From a virus, in the IMG/VR virus record IMGVR_UViG_3300017991_000005, positions 62,001-126,000 of that record: a stretch of 64,000 nucleotides of DNA. One strand, 5' to 3'. Of this stretch, positions 15,380-24,257 are shown one piece after another (the stretch's first letter is position 1; every line of letters starts with the position of its first letter). The notes beneath the pieces are model-generated. The model saw only the letters and a list, made by a program, of their open reading frames with translations. It had not been told where the DNA came from and searched no databases. Made by a program: the position numbers and the translations under genes.

Positions 15380-15897
15380 CGGTCCTTGAGGTACTCCACG
15401 AAACCATCCTTCTCAGCCGCCAGGACCACGGCCGCCGCGTCGGCCGCGTCCTCGAAATGCTTCTGACCGGTGGGCCAGACGGCCATGGGCCACCGCTCCA
15501 TGACCACCCGCTGGGTGATCTTCTTGTCCGCCTTGGCGTTCCCTTTGAGCCCCACGGCCTTCTTGCACGCCCCCACGGTGTACCCGCGCCACTCCAGGGC
15601 GTCCTCCCGCGCAATCATGAACGCCATGGTGCGTCCCGTGGCGAGGGACTTCTCCGCTGCCGCGCTCTGCGCCCCGGCCGGGGCCTCGAACGCCACGCCG
15701 AGGGGCCCCTCGTCCCGGAAGGGCTGTAGGAAGTCGAGCACGAGGCCCATCCGCCGGAAGTCGTCCACCGTTGTTTTCAGACGGTTGTCCCGGTACGTGA
15801 TGGTGCCCCCGATCCGGTAGATGGAGTCCGCGTCCATGTCGTACAGGCACGCGCCGCATCCGGCGATGCCCATGTCGAGGGCGAGCAGGAGCCTCAT
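15361..15897 (-). CDS. RuvC-like Holliday-junction/branched-DNA resolvase, 178 aa
   Basis: The RNase H-fold catalytic pattern is present. It has an N-terminal LLLALDMGIAGCG (Asp8), a central GVAFEAPAGAQS (Glu) and a C-terminal HFEDAADAAAVVLA (Asp pair). In phages such enzymes cut branched DNA before or during packaging, and their position beside terminase and portal genes fits that role. Length matches RuvC (about 170 aa). The start overlaps the stop of the MuF-like gene by ATGA. Confidence 0.85.
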   Translation of the reverse strand: MRLLLALDMGIAGCGACLYDMDADSIYRIGGTITYRDNRLKTTVDDFRRMGLVLDFLQPFRDEGPLGVAFEAPAGAQSAAAEKSLATGRTMAFMIAREDALEWRGYTVGACKKAVGLKGNAKADKKITQRVVMERWPMAVWPTGQKHFEDAADAAAVVLAAEKDGFVEYLKDRWKHLL

Positions 15898-16940
15898 CGT
15901 TTCCCCCACGGGTTCGTGAGCGCCCCCCGCATACGGCGCAGCCTCCGGCGACCGCCCCCTCGGCGCTTCATGATCTCCTCCATGGCGGCCACCATCGAGG
16001 TTCTCTTCGGGAGGGCCCGCTTGCGTCGTGTGATCTCCCGCGAGTCGGCCTGCCGGACGAGGAGCCGGTGGCGGCAGTTTGTCCGGCACGGGGTCATCCC
16101 GGCGCGGGGGACAGCCGGGAGGAGCTCTTTGGGGAAGGGCTGCCGCTCGACGACGTACTGGCATCCCTCGCAGATACGCTTGTCCTTGATTCCAGGACCG
16201 CTCCAGTAAATGAGCGAGTTGTCGGGGAGGCCGGTGACGCGGGCCGAGTCGAACATGCTCTCCATGCTCTTGATGAACATCTCGATGCGCTCCTCGGCGT
16301 AGAAGCGGCGCCGAGGGGGCCTGGGAAGCTCCGAGACGCCCTTGGGCGCAAACTGGACCTCCCCGGCGGCGAGCTCTGCCACGAAGTTCGTCCAGTAGGC
16401 GATCTCTTGCCGCACCGCGCTCCGGAGCCACGACCGCTCCCACTGGGTCGGCACGATCTCCTTGGGCATGAACTTGACGAGGCCGCTCGCCTTGCGTCCG
16501 GTGTTGAAAATGCGCTCGTAGTAGGAGGCCAGGAGCTCCGCCGAAAGTCTCTGGAACTCCTGCGCCGTGTACGCCCCGGCCTCGAACTCGTGGGCCATCC
16601 GGAGGAGTTTCGAGCGGGCCTCCGCCTGGAGCTTGTCGAAGGTCTTGCGGGCTGCCGAGAGCTCGTACCGGACCTCGCGGGCGTAGGACGGCCTGGAGGC
16701 CATCTGGGAGTACCGCTTGCCCCGCGAGAAGGGCTCGAACGCCACGGTCCCCACCGCCTTGCTCTCGGCGATGGACTGCACGAGGAGCTGGTCCTCTTCC
16801 CATCTCCGGTAGGCATCGAGGGCCGGAAGGAGGTCCCGGCGCCCCCGGAAACCCAGGCCGGAGAACGGGTCGGAGGGGTCCCCCAGGCCGGGGTCCCCCT
16901 CGATGAAGAGGAACAGCTCGTCTACCTCTATCAATCGCAC
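15894..16940 (-). CDS. MuF-like phage head morphogenesis protein, 348 aa
   Basis: The C-terminal third contains ICEGCQYVVERQPFPKELLP followed by TPCRTNCRHRLLV. It resembles the Cys/His-rich end of Mu gpF/SPP1 gp7 minor head proteins, which bind the portal and are packaged in small numbers. The N-terminal two thirds are mostly helical. The tail is strongly basic (RRGGGRRRLRRM). I use the GTG at 16940 because GAGGAA precedes it. Its place two genes after the portal is the usual one for this family. Confidence 0.7.
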   Translation of the reverse strand: MRLIEVDELFLFIEGDPGLGDPSDPFSGLGFRGRRDLLPALDAYRRWEEDQLLVQSIAESKAVGTVAFEPFSRGKRYSQMASRPSYAREVRYELSAARKTFDKLQAEARSKLLRMAHEFEAGAYTAQEFQRLSAELLASYYERIFNTGRKASGLVKFMPKEIVPTQWERSWLRSAVRQEIAYWTNFVAELAAGEVQFAPKGVSELPRPPRRRFYAEERIEMFIKSMESMFDSARVTGLPDNSLIYWSGPGIKDKRICEGCQYVVERQPFPKELLPAVPRAGMTPCRTNCRHRLLVRQADSREITRRKRALPKRTSMVAAMEEIMKRRGGGRRRLRRMRGALTNPWGKR

Positions 16941-17110
16941 AGCTTCCTCTGGTTTGTGATCGCACCACAGTGGACGCACTCCAGGCACGGCGTGTAGCCC
17001 ACGACGCCCTCGCCCGACCTCCACTTGTGCTTCCCGTTCGGAGATACCTTGCACTCGGACTCGTACGTTACCACGATCCGCGTGTCGTCCTCAGAGTCCT
17101 TCGACTTCAT
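16931..17110 (-). CDS. Small zinc-binding-type protein, 59 aa
   Basis: A short protein beginning MKSKDSEDDTR and ending with CLECVHCGAITNQRKLC, a CxxCxxC cluster that resembles a half zinc ribbon. It overlaps the HU-like gene upstream by 20 bases and the MuF-like gene downstream by 10. Its function is unknown. Confidence 0.6.
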   Translation of the reverse strand: MKSKDSEDDTRIVVTYESECKVSPNGKHKWRSGEGVVGYTPCLECVHCGAITNQRKLCD

Positions 17111-17396
17111 CGAATACCTCCATCCCCTCCCGGAGGCGCTTGAGGAGGCGCTCCGACGTGGACAAGGCCACGCCGTTGTGGAGCCTCTTCGCCTCTCCTC
17201 CCGTCGGGGTTGCAGACCTCCCACGGTAGCAGCGGCGCCGAAAGCGCCCGATGCCCCAGAGAGTTACGACCTCCCCCCGCAGCATGGCCTCCGTCAGCTC
17301 ATCCGCCAGGGCCGCGAGGATTCGACGTGCCGTCGCCTGGGGGACCTTCGCCCTCTTGCAGACACGCCGGGTGATCTCCTTGTGCGATGTCGTCAT
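17091..17396 (-). CDS. HU/IHF-like DNA-binding protein, 101 aa
   Basis: Length and layout fit the bacterial histone-like family. It has an N-terminal helical dimer domain (ITRRVCKRAKVPQATARRIL, LADELTEAML), then the GEVVTLWGIGRFRRRCYRGR beta arm with TPTGGE, equivalent to the GFGxF..RxRKGRNPxTGE signature. HU-like proteins bend DNA and help packaging or recombination. It lies directly after the portal gene. Confidence 0.82.
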   Translation of the reverse strand: MTTSHKEITRRVCKRAKVPQATARRILAALADELTEAMLRGEVVTLWGIGRFRRRCYRGRSATPTGGEAKRLHNGVALSTSERLLKRLREGMEVFDEVEGL

Positions 17397-17400
17397 GCGC

Positions 17401-20379
17401 TCACCGCCGGGACACGGGCGAGGCCCCGGATCGCCTGGAGGCGCCTCTGCGCCCGCTTGAGCTCCTCGCCCCGCACCATGTTGGCACCGGCAGCGATGGC
17501 TTGAGGTTCTCCCAGGCTTTCAGGTCTTCGGCGCTCGCCAGCCCCTCGACAGCCTCCTTGAGCTCCTTCTGGGCCGCTTCCCGGCCGCCCTTCATGGTGT
17601 TGACCACCCCTCCGGTTCCCACCGAGGGCGTCCCCTCCATGATGAGAGTCAGCCCGGCGAGGGCCTTGGGGTCCTCCCTGATCGCCTCAACGGCCTCCGT
17701 GGCCGCTTCCTTGCTCCCGGACCGGAGCTTCTCCACCATGTCCTTCGGGAGACGCCCCACCTCCTCCAGGACGTAGGTGGTCCACACGTCCGGGTTGAAC
17801 TGCATGTCCTGTCCCAGGCGCGAGAGCCGGTCCATGAGGTCCACGCGCATCTGGAGCAGCTCAGCCCGCTCGATCTCGGCGAACGCGCTCACGGGGCTCA
17901 TGTGGAGCTCGAAAGCGTTCTCCTCGTCGAAGGGGTCCAGGTTGTGGAAAGCGAGGTCGATCATGCACGCCCGGACGAGCTCGACGAGAAAGGCCCGCTG
18001 GATGCGCGTGGCCGTCTTGGCGAACCGAACGTCCTGCTTCCCCAGGCTCATGTTCGGCTCGTACTGGCCCTCGAAGCCCAGATAGCCCTTCGGGATTCTC
18101 AGGCCGCCCAGGAGGCGGCCCAGGATGATCTCGTAGTCGCGGAAGAGGTCGTTCCCCTGGGTCGCCGGAAGGTTCTCGATGCGGGTCTGATTGTCCTGGC
18201 CGATGGGCAGGATGAGGTCCCGCGCCTCGTGGAGGGGCATCCCCTGGCTCGTGAAGAGGCCGGACACCGGGTCCACGTTGTGCTCCTTGTAGATGCGATC
18301 TTCCCACTCCTTGCAGTTGTGGGTGAGGATGTTATTCGCCACGAAGGACTCGCCGCCCTCGACGGTGAAGTCGATGAGGGTCTGCACGCCGAGAGCTTCG
18401 CTTCCGACGAACTTGGCCGTGGAGAAGCCCTCCATCGGCCCGTACTTCTTGCAGATTTCCATCGCCTCCACAGAGACCGCACCCCCGGCGATAGGAGCTC
18501 CGAAGAGAAGGAGCTTCACTCCCTTGGCAAGGCGCGTCCAGGTCAGGAGCTTCTGGCCGCACTTGAGTTGGTAGATACGCGAGCGGGGTACGTCGAATGC
18601 CGCCGCGAGCATCATGGGAGGCACCCCGGCCTCGATCATCTCACAGACGAAACGAGCCGACTCCGGCGTCCCTTGACGATCCTTGTTCGCCGGTGTCTTG
18701 TTTCCCTGCTTGCACGGCAGCCGGAAGCCCACTTGCACCAGATAGCGGTCGGCATCCTTCCCGGAGATTGTCAGCATGAAGACGGGGCTGCCCTGGGCAA
18801 CGTACTCCTCCAAAGTGCTGTGAATCCCGACACGCCAGAGGGCGCGGTGGGCGTACTCCAGGGGAAGACGGTCGCGCATGCGAATTGAAACGCAATCCTT
18901 CCCTCCGTGCCCCTCGGCGTCCATAAGGCCCTGAACGTAGGACAGGATACCGTTCATTCCCCCCGCCATGAGCCAGCGGTCGTGGGCCGGGATTTTCCCG
19001 GTCTTTGCTCCGGGAGAGAACCCCGCCTCCGCGAGCGCCCTGGTCAGGACAGGACTCTTGACGCACAGGCGTCCTTGCGACCACCCCCGCGTCCAGCCAT
19101 CCGGGTCGATCTCATCGACAATCCTGGCAATCTCGGCGTAGCCCTCCGCCCGTTCGTGAGCGTCGAGCATGAAGACGGAGTAGTCCGTCTGATTCCTGCG
19201 CTGCCAATGACCATCACCGACGAAGAGACCCACGAGGTAAGCGAGGTCGTCGTCGGGCACGAACGCCTCATCCGGCTCGTCGGCCACCACCACGTCGTCA
19301 CCCGGCTCCAGGTGTTCGAGCCGCTTCCAGTCGATCCCCTGCTCCGGGGTCCAGATGGCGACGCGGTGATCCCCGCTTGCGTCCAGCATCACGCCGCGCT
19401 CGAACGTCCACCGGGAAGTCTCCTTCGCCACCTTTCGGGCCTTGGTGATGGTCTCCCACCCACGAACGGACCGGACGAGGACGTTTTCCCCCTCCTCCAC
19501 CCTGGCCCACACCGTATCGGCATGCTGTACGCCGTCTTCCGTTGTGATCCAGGAATCCGGGGCCACGCACGCCTCATAGGCTTCCGCGAGGGCCATCCCG
19601 CCCACGTCCATGAGGATTAGGAGCCGGTCCGGGCGCCGGAGGAGCCTCTGGAGGACGATCTGGTCCTCGATGAGCTGGAGCTGCCTCCACTTCTCGCGGC
19701 TCCCCCAAAGGAGCGACGACCCATAGATGTCGTTCCGCTTCTGCCCCCGGAGCCGGAAATGGAGGACCTTGTAGAACGGAACGGCGTTGTCCTGCACCCT
19801 CGTAGGGCGCCCCTCGGCGTCGCACGGGGAGAACGCCTCCAGGCGGCCGTCCTCGTCCTCGATCCGGGCCACGTCCCACGGATCGTAGCCCCGAATGTGG
19901 AGGATGCCCGCGTTCTTGGCCGCCACCACGCGCTCGAACTGGTCCCCCATCTTGCAGGTGGCTCGGACGATGGGGAAGGCCACGTCCTCGACTTGCATGC
20001 GGTCGAGGCACCGCAGAATGATCTTCTTCACGTCGCCGTTCCTGGCCGTCGGCCAGACGGTGCGCCCGTTCTCGAAATCCCGCTGGGTGGCGTCCTCGCC
20101 GTAGGCGTCCAGAACCGACGTGATGAGAGGGTCCATGTCCATCTCGCGGTAGATGGCGTAGAGCTCCAGCCGCGTGTACTGCCGCTGGGTGCCGATGATC
20201 TGGTCCACCCAGTCGCCGGACCGTGAGCCCCGCTCGATGGGGTCCCTGGAGCGGGCCTTGTCCCTGGGCTGGGGCATCGGGTAGCTGCGCCCCATCTCCG
20301 GGCGCCGCGTGAGGCCCTGGATGCGGGCGAGGTTGGACCACGGAAACATCACCATTTCGAGTAGGTCGGCTGCTCTCAT
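17401..20379 (-). CDS. T4 gp20-like portal protein interrupted by an intein, 992 aa precursor
   Basis: The two exteins (residues 1-270 and 689-992) join to a 574-aa protein of portal size. The C-extein has the T4 gp20-like pattern LILPIGQDNQTRIENLPATQ, then GLRIPKGYLGFEGQYEPNM and RFAKTATRIQRAFLVELVR. The intein (271-688) begins at Cys271 and ends at His-Asn688 before Cys689. The start overlaps the stop of terminase by four bases. The last 32 residues look like out-of-frame sequence: a -1 frame gives a more natural helix (GEELKRAQRRLQAIRGLARV) that ends in an ATGA overlap with the HU-like gene. Confidence 0.88.
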   Translation of the reverse strand: MRAADLLEMVMFPWSNLARIQGLTRRPEMGRSYPMPQPRDKARSRDPIERGSRSGDWVDQIIGTQRQYTRLELYAIYREMDMDPLITSVLDAYGEDATQRDFENGRTVWPTARNGDVKKIILRCLDRMQVEDVAFPIVRATCKMGDQFERVVAAKNAGILHIRGYDPWDVARIEDEDGRLEAFSPCDAEGRPTRVQDNAVPFYKVLHFRLRGQKRNDIYGSSLLWGSREKWRQLQLIEDQIVLQRLLRRPDRLLILMDVGGMALAEAYEACVAPDSWITTEDGVQHADTVWARVEEGENVLVRSVRGWETITKARKVAKETSRWTFERGVMLDASGDHRVAIWTPEQGIDWKRLEHLEPGDDVVVADEPDEAFVPDDDLAYLVGLFVGDGHWQRRNQTDYSVFMLDAHERAEGYAEIARIVDEIDPDGWTRGWSQGRLCVKSPVLTRALAEAGFSPGAKTGKIPAHDRWLMAGGMNGILSYVQGLMDAEGHGGKDCVSIRMRDRLPLEYAHRALWRVGIHSTLEEYVAQGSPVFMLTISGKDADRYLVQVGFRLPCKQGNKTPANKDRQGTPESARFVCEMIEAGVPPMMLAAAFDVPRSRIYQLKCGQKLLTWTRLAKGVKLLLFGAPIAGGAVSVEAMEICKKYGPMEGFSTAKFVGSEALGVQTLIDFTVEGGESFVANNILTHNCKEWEDRIYKEHNVDPVSGLFTSQGMPLHEARDLILPIGQDNQTRIENLPATQGNDLFRDYEIILGRLLGGLRIPKGYLGFEGQYEPNMSLGKQDVRFAKTATRIQRAFLVELVRACMIDLAFHNLDPFDEENAFELHMSPVSAFAEIERAELLQMRVDLMDRLSRLGQDMQFNPDVWTTYVLEEVGRLPKDMVEKLRSGSKEAATEAVEAIREDPKALAGLTLIMEGTPSVGTGGVVNTMKGGREAAQKELKEAVEGLASAEDLKAWENLKPSLPVPTWCGARSSSGRRGASRRSGASPVSRR
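18316..19569 (-). mobile_element. Intein with LAGLIDADG homing-endonuclease domain, 418 aa
   Basis: Splicing blocks are complete. Block A is CVAPDSWITTEDG, block B is GDHRVAIW, and the C-terminal block is FVANNILTHN followed by Cys. Two LAGLIDADG-like helices occur at residues 382-391 (LVGLFVGDGH) and 481-491 (YVQGLMDAEGH) of the precursor, so the endonuclease may still be active. An extra helix-turn-helix (MLAAAFDVPRSRIYQLK) lies between the endonuclease and the C-terminal splicing block. It inserts in a central conserved portion of the portal. Confidence 0.93.
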
Positions 20380-22391
20380 CTCTTGGCAACCCCCTGTAGC
20401 TGGTCGAGGTACTTGTCGTACTTCGAGGCCCTTGTCGAGTCGCCCCCGCCCCGGTGCTCCGGAGGCACGTCACCCGGCTTGATCTTGTCCGTGAGGCACC
20501 CGTAGGCCGCCCCACACAAAGCGTCTGCCACGTCCTTCGACTCCCCCGCCCTGTGGTCCACCTTATCGGCCTCCACGTCGTGCTCCAGGCCGATGAGCTC
20601 CATCCGGAGGAGCTCGTTCGGAGGGGCTTTGATCCGCCTCTCCGCCAGGGCCCGGCGAAGGGTCTTGTAGGGGATGGCCGTGCGGTCCACCGACTGCACG
20701 TCCGCGTTGAACTTCGCGCCCCGGAGCAGTTGAATCGAATCGACGGACTCCCAGGAGTCGTAGGTCACCCGGCGAACCCAGAAGCCGATATTCCGCAAGA
20801 AGATGATGAACTTCCGGATTTTCTCGAAGTCTATTTCCTCCCCCCTCGGCCCGGCGGTGATTGCCAGCGCGAAGTCTACCTCCAGCTCCTTGACCACCGT
20901 GATGATGGGCACGCCGTCCTCTTCGCGGGGGCGCCCCTCGTCGTCCTCCTCCTTAGTGATGAAGTGGCTCGACGGGTGGAGCATGGAAATCCCGGCCGCG
21001 TCCTTGTTCTTGGCGAGGTCGATATGGATGTACCGGGGCGCCGAGGCGTGCCGGGTGGGCTTCCATCGGTTCATGTGCACCCGGCACAGGCGCTTGACGT
21101 TGAACGCCTCGATGACCTGCCGACTGTCCTGGACGAAGATGGGGATGCGCTCGGCGTCGAACGCCGCCGGGAGGGAGGCGTCCACCATGTCATGAACGAG
21201 CTGCTTGTTCCCGAAGAAGGGGGTGAACCCCCGCGTGCTGCGGCCCGCGATGTCCCGGATGGAGCCGTCGAGGTCCTCGACGAACGCCTTGTAATGCTCG
21301 ACAGGGACGGGGACCACCTCGGCAGTGTCGTCTTCTTTGTCGATCTCCCGGATGTCGAGGACCTCCACTCCGTCCGCGTCGAACTCCACCTCGTCGAGGA
21401 GCTTGGAATCCCGGAACTCGTCGCCGAGCTGGACCCGGAACTTCATGCCCGAATAGATCGTCTTCTCGTCGAAGTCCCAGAAGGCCGCATCCACGACGTA
21501 CACTCCAGGGAGCTTTTTGACCTTCCGGAGCCGGGCCTCCAGGTAGTCCGTCTCGGTTCGCTTCGAGGAGATGAGCACCACGAACCCCGCCACCACGCCG
21601 GACTCGGTGCGGAAACGGGACTCGGTGCGCCTGGAGACGGCCGCCACGAGGTCGTGGGCCTTGCGCTTCGTCCCCTTCCCCTGCTCGTAGAAGTTGAGCT
21701 CGTCCATGGAGATAGCGAAGAGGTTGTGCCCGATGGCGTGGAGCTCCTTCGAGCCCACGAGGACCCGGATGCCCTTGTCGAATACGAGGGAGTTCCCGTC
21801 GTTCGGGACCCTTGGAAAGGCATAGCGGAAGTAGGGGCTCTGGTCGATGGCCTGATCTCGGAGGTCGTAGAACCCGATCTCCTCGGCATGGTCCTTCGTG
21901 ATGGCGTACACCCCGAAGACTATCTTCGTGTTATCGGCGAGGCCGAAGTACCGGGCCGGATTCTTGAGGCACGAGAGCCAATAAATTTTGTAGGGGAGGA
22001 TGAGGGCGTTCGCTACGAACGACTTGCCGAACCCGATGGCCCCCGTGAAGATCACCTCGGAGACGTTCCGCTGGGGGTCGCAGATGTTGAGCACGTGCGG
22101 CCACCACGCCTTGTAAAGGTTCTTCCCCATGTGGCCGAGGTAGTCGGGCTCGGTGAAGAAGACCTCCGGGGGCACCGGGATATGGTCGTAGTCCTGGGCG
22201 TAGAGGGCCTCCAGCATGGCCTCGTCGCCGTCGGAAAGGCCCTCGAACAGTCGGATAAACCAGTCCCGCTGGATGGGGGTTAGCTGGGAGAAGAGGCGGT
22301 CGCTTCCCTTCTCGATGTCCAGGAAGACCGCTTCGAGCTGCTCCTCAGTCAGAGGAGCTGTCGCTATCTTCTCCCTCTTCGGATGCTGCAT
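20376..22391 (-). CDS. terL: Terminase large subunit, 671 aa
   Basis: The N-terminal ATPase has Walker A GAIGFGKS (residues 117-124) and Walker B FAISMDE (226-231). The C-terminal nuclease shows YIHIDLAKNKDAAGIS (first Asp), VTYDSWES and DVADALCG (last Asp), the RNase H-type triad of TerL enzymes. It translocates DNA into the procapsid and cuts concatemers. The length is within the family range. It overlaps the small subunit gene by 47 bases and the portal gene by ATGA. Confidence 0.92.
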   Translation of the reverse strand: MQHPKREKIATAPLTEEQLEAVFLDIEKGSDRLFSQLTPIQRDWFIRLFEGLSDGDEAMLEALYAQDYDHIPVPPEVFFTEPDYLGHMGKNLYKAWWPHVLNICDPQRNVSEVIFTGAIGFGKSFVANALILPYKIYWLSCLKNPARYFGLADNTKIVFGVYAITKDHAEEIGFYDLRDQAIDQSPYFRYAFPRVPNDGNSLVFDKGIRVLVGSKELHAIGHNLFAISMDELNFYEQGKGTKRKAHDLVAAVSRRTESRFRTESGVVAGFVVLISSKRTETDYLEARLRKVKKLPGVYVVDAAFWDFDEKTIYSGMKFRVQLGDEFRDSKLLDEVEFDADGVEVLDIREIDKEDDTAEVVPVPVEHYKAFVEDLDGSIRDIAGRSTRGFTPFFGNKQLVHDMVDASLPAAFDAERIPIFVQDSRQVIEAFNVKRLCRVHMNRWKPTRHASAPRYIHIDLAKNKDAAGISMLHPSSHFITKEEDDEGRPREEDGVPIITVVKELEVDFALAITAGPRGEEIDFEKIRKFIIFLRNIGFWVRRVTYDSWESVDSIQLLRGAKFNADVQSVDRTAIPYKTLRRALAERRIKAPPNELLRMELIGLEHDVEADKVDHRAGESKDVADALCGAAYGCLTDKIKPGDVPPEHRGGGDSTRASKYDKYLDQLQGVAKR

Positions 22392-23136
22392 CCTTCACCT
22401 GTACCTCGACGGGGGTCGCCCCGTCGGCGTCGCGGAGAGCACGGGCCTTGGCGATGATCGCCTCGATGTCCCGCTTCGGCCTCGTGAACCGGTCCACGAG
22501 GCGTCGCATCTGCTCGCGCCGCTGGGGTGTCAGGCCCTCCGGCATGACCACCTTCTCGTGCTCGCCGGAGAATACCTGGATGTTGAAGTTCGGACCGATG
22601 TTCCGCTGGCCGTCGAGCACCGCCATCTGCCCCATCCGGAGGACGGTCTCGGCGATGTCGCGGAGCTCGGACTGCCCGACCTTCGCCATGTCGATAAGGT
22701 CCTTCGTGGGAGTCGGGCCGCCGTCCTCGCGCCCCTGGGTCACTCGCCAGTCGTCGAAGAGCTCGCTGTTCACCCTATTGACATTGTGCGCTGCTCGTTC
22801 CAGGGCCGCAAGCCGCGTCTGGAGGACGGTTACGAGGGCCTTGGTGGTGGTGCCCCTCATGACCTGCCCGAAAAGCCCGTCGCCGATCTTGGCCGTGAGG
22901 TCCCTCACGAGGGACTCGTCGGACATGATCTGCTCGACGAGCTTCGTGGCGACCGGGCTCAAGACCTCCGTGGGAAGGGAGGCGACAGCCGCCTCTCTGG
23001 CGGTAGTGGGCCCGTAAACCTCCTTGTACTTCTCCAGGGACATCTCCGGGTGGTAGCGGTTGAAGTGGGAGACCGTGAGCTGCTTGTACCACTGCCCGCA
23101 CAGGGCGCACTGCACTTTTCCCGCATGCGTCGCCAT
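22345..23136 (-). CDS. terS: Probable terminase small subunit with N-terminal C2H2-like finger, 263 aa
   Basis: Residues 8-45 hold CALCG..H....H (Cys10, Cys13, His24, His29) followed by MSLEKYKEVYG. This is a MucR/Ros-like zinc finger that could recognise the packaging site. The middle is helical, and the C-terminus is acidic and Ser-rich (EEGEDSDSSSD). I infer the small subunit from its position directly before the large subunit, its overlap with it, and its DNA-binding head; I do not see a standard TerS motif. Confidence 0.65.
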   Translation of the reverse strand: MATHAGKVQCALCGQWYKQLTVSHFNRYHPEMSLEKYKEVYGPTTAREAAVASLPTEVLSPVATKLVEQIMSDESLVRDLTAKIGDGLFGQVMRGTTTKALVTVLQTRLAALERAAHNVNRVNSELFDDWRVTQGREDGGPTPTKDLIDMAKVGQSELRDIAETVLRMGQMAVLDGQRNIGPNFNIQVFSGEHEKVVMPEGLTPQRREQMRRLVDRFTRPKRDIEAIIAKARALRDADGATPVEVQVKDAASEEGEDSDSSSD

Positions 23137-23137
23137 A

Positions 23138-23557
23138 CTACCCCTCGGCTACTTCGGGCACGTCCTTCTTCCCCTTCTTCCCCTTGGCGAAGATGCCCAC
23201 AGAGATGAAGGAGACGAACCGGTCCACCCAGCCCTGGAGGCTCCCGTCCGGAAATACGAGCTTGAGCGTGATGGCCCGCTCCAGGAGGTCCCTATTGAAC
23301 GAGTTGTCCGCCAGGAGGGCGAGCCGGAGCCACAAGCCCTTGTCCACGTCCACGAGGCCCCAGAGCCACTCCCATCTTTGCTGCCGGTCCACCGGCGCCT
23401 CAGCCGTCATGGTGAACAGGCGCTCGATGGTCTTCGGTACGCTGGGCCAGACGGACACGATCCGCTGGAGCTCCGCGCTTTGCTGGAGCACGAGGAGGAC
23501 CTTCGGGTCCTTCATCGTGGATCGCTTCTCCATCTCCACAGCTTCGACTGCTTTCAC
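23138..23557 (-). CDS. Hypothetical protein, 139 aa
   Basis: A helical protein with Trp-rich centre (RQQRWEWLWGLVDVDKGLWL), ending in a lysine patch (FAKGKKGKKDVP). GTG start with GGGAGGG upstream. It lies one base from the small terminase gene, so it may take part in packaging or its regulation. No family recognised. Confidence 0.6.
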   Translation of the reverse strand: MKAVEAVEMEKRSTMKDPKVLLVLQQSAELQRIVSVWPSVPKTIERLFTMTAEAPVDRQQRWEWLWGLVDVDKGLWLRLALLADNSFNRDLLERAITLKLVFPDGSLQGWVDRFVSFISVGIFAKGKKGKKDVPEVAEG

Positions 23558-23998
23558 CTACCCTCCCTGTATCTTCCGGCAGACATAGGCCCGCCGAGCG
23601 TGCACGGTGCTCCTCGAAAGCCCCAGCCGGGCAGCCGCCTCCTCCTCGCCGAGGGCCTTCGAGAACGTGAAACACCGAGCCATCTCCACGAGCCGGTGGA
23701 GGTCCTCGAAGGGAGGGAACTCCACGCTCTGCGCGTCGCCGAGCGCCAGGACCGCCTCGGCCTTTTCCGCTCCGACGACCTCTCTCAGCTCGGCCTCGAT
23801 CCCCTGCTCTCCCCGCATGGAGTGGATGGGGAACAGGAGGCCGCTGCACACGCGGAGGACGCGAAATGCCGCCTCCGGTGGCATCTCGGCGAGCACGAGC
23901 GGTACGATCCAGTGCCCCGGATCGAGTGCGGAGAGGGCCAGCACAACGGCGCCGGTATTCTCAACGCATGGCATACACTTTGTACGCGAGCGTCCCAT
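23558..23998 (-). CDS. Sigma region 4/LuxR-like helix-turn-helix protein, 146 aa
   Basis: The C-terminal 40 residues (FSKALGEEEAAARLGLSRST then VHARRAYVCRKI) form a helix-turn-helix of the sigma-70 region 4/LuxR type. The first 100 residues are hydrophobic and unassigned. A transcription regulator of the late genes is a reasonable guess from its place before terminase. The gene overlaps its upstream neighbour by 38 bases. Confidence 0.65.
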   Translation of the reverse strand: MGRSRTKCMPCVENTGAVVLALSALDPGHWIVPLVLAEMPPEAAFRVLRVCSGLLFPIHSMRGEQGIEAELREVVGAEKAEAVLALGDAQSVEFPPFEDLHRLVEMARCFTFSKALGEEEAAARLGLSRSTVHARRAYVCRKIQGG

Positions 23999-24257
23999 CT
24001 CGCCCTGCCTCCTCGATTGCTACGTCTTCCCCCACGCTGGTCCCCCGGTCCAGGAGGAGCCGCACCCGAATCACAGCCTTATTGATGATGCGCCCGGCGT
24101 CGCTGGGCCGCACAGGGAACCGGATGCTTGTAACCGTCGGGCAGAGGACCGCCCCGTGCCGCACGAGCATCCGAACGGCCGCCATCCACACGCGGCGCTC
24201 TGTCCCCACGAAAGGGCACGCCTCGTCCGCCGCTTTGATGAGTGTATCGGGTTTCAC
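23961..24257 (-). CDS. Hypothetical protein, 98 aa
   Basis: The GTG at 24257 overlaps the TGA of the upstream gene as GTGA, so translation is probably coupled. The protein (KPDTLIKAADEACPFVGTER at the start) is mixed alpha/beta with Val/Ile-rich strands. It has no recognised motif. It sits between two DNA-binding-type proteins in the pre-terminase cluster. Confidence 0.58.
   Translation of the reverse strand: MKPDTLIKAADEACPFVGTERRVWMAAVRMLVRHGAVLCPTVTSIRFPVRPSDAGRIINKAVIRVRLLLDRGTSVGEDVAIEEAGRDGTLAYKVYAMR

Noticed and set aside
20454-22283. Long open frame on the plus strand opposite terminase (609 codons)
   Set aside because: It is the antisense of a clear terminase gene, has no ribosome site, and its product is an Arg/Gly/Leu/Val-rich sequence without a fold. 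Long antisense frames are expected in GC-rich DNA.
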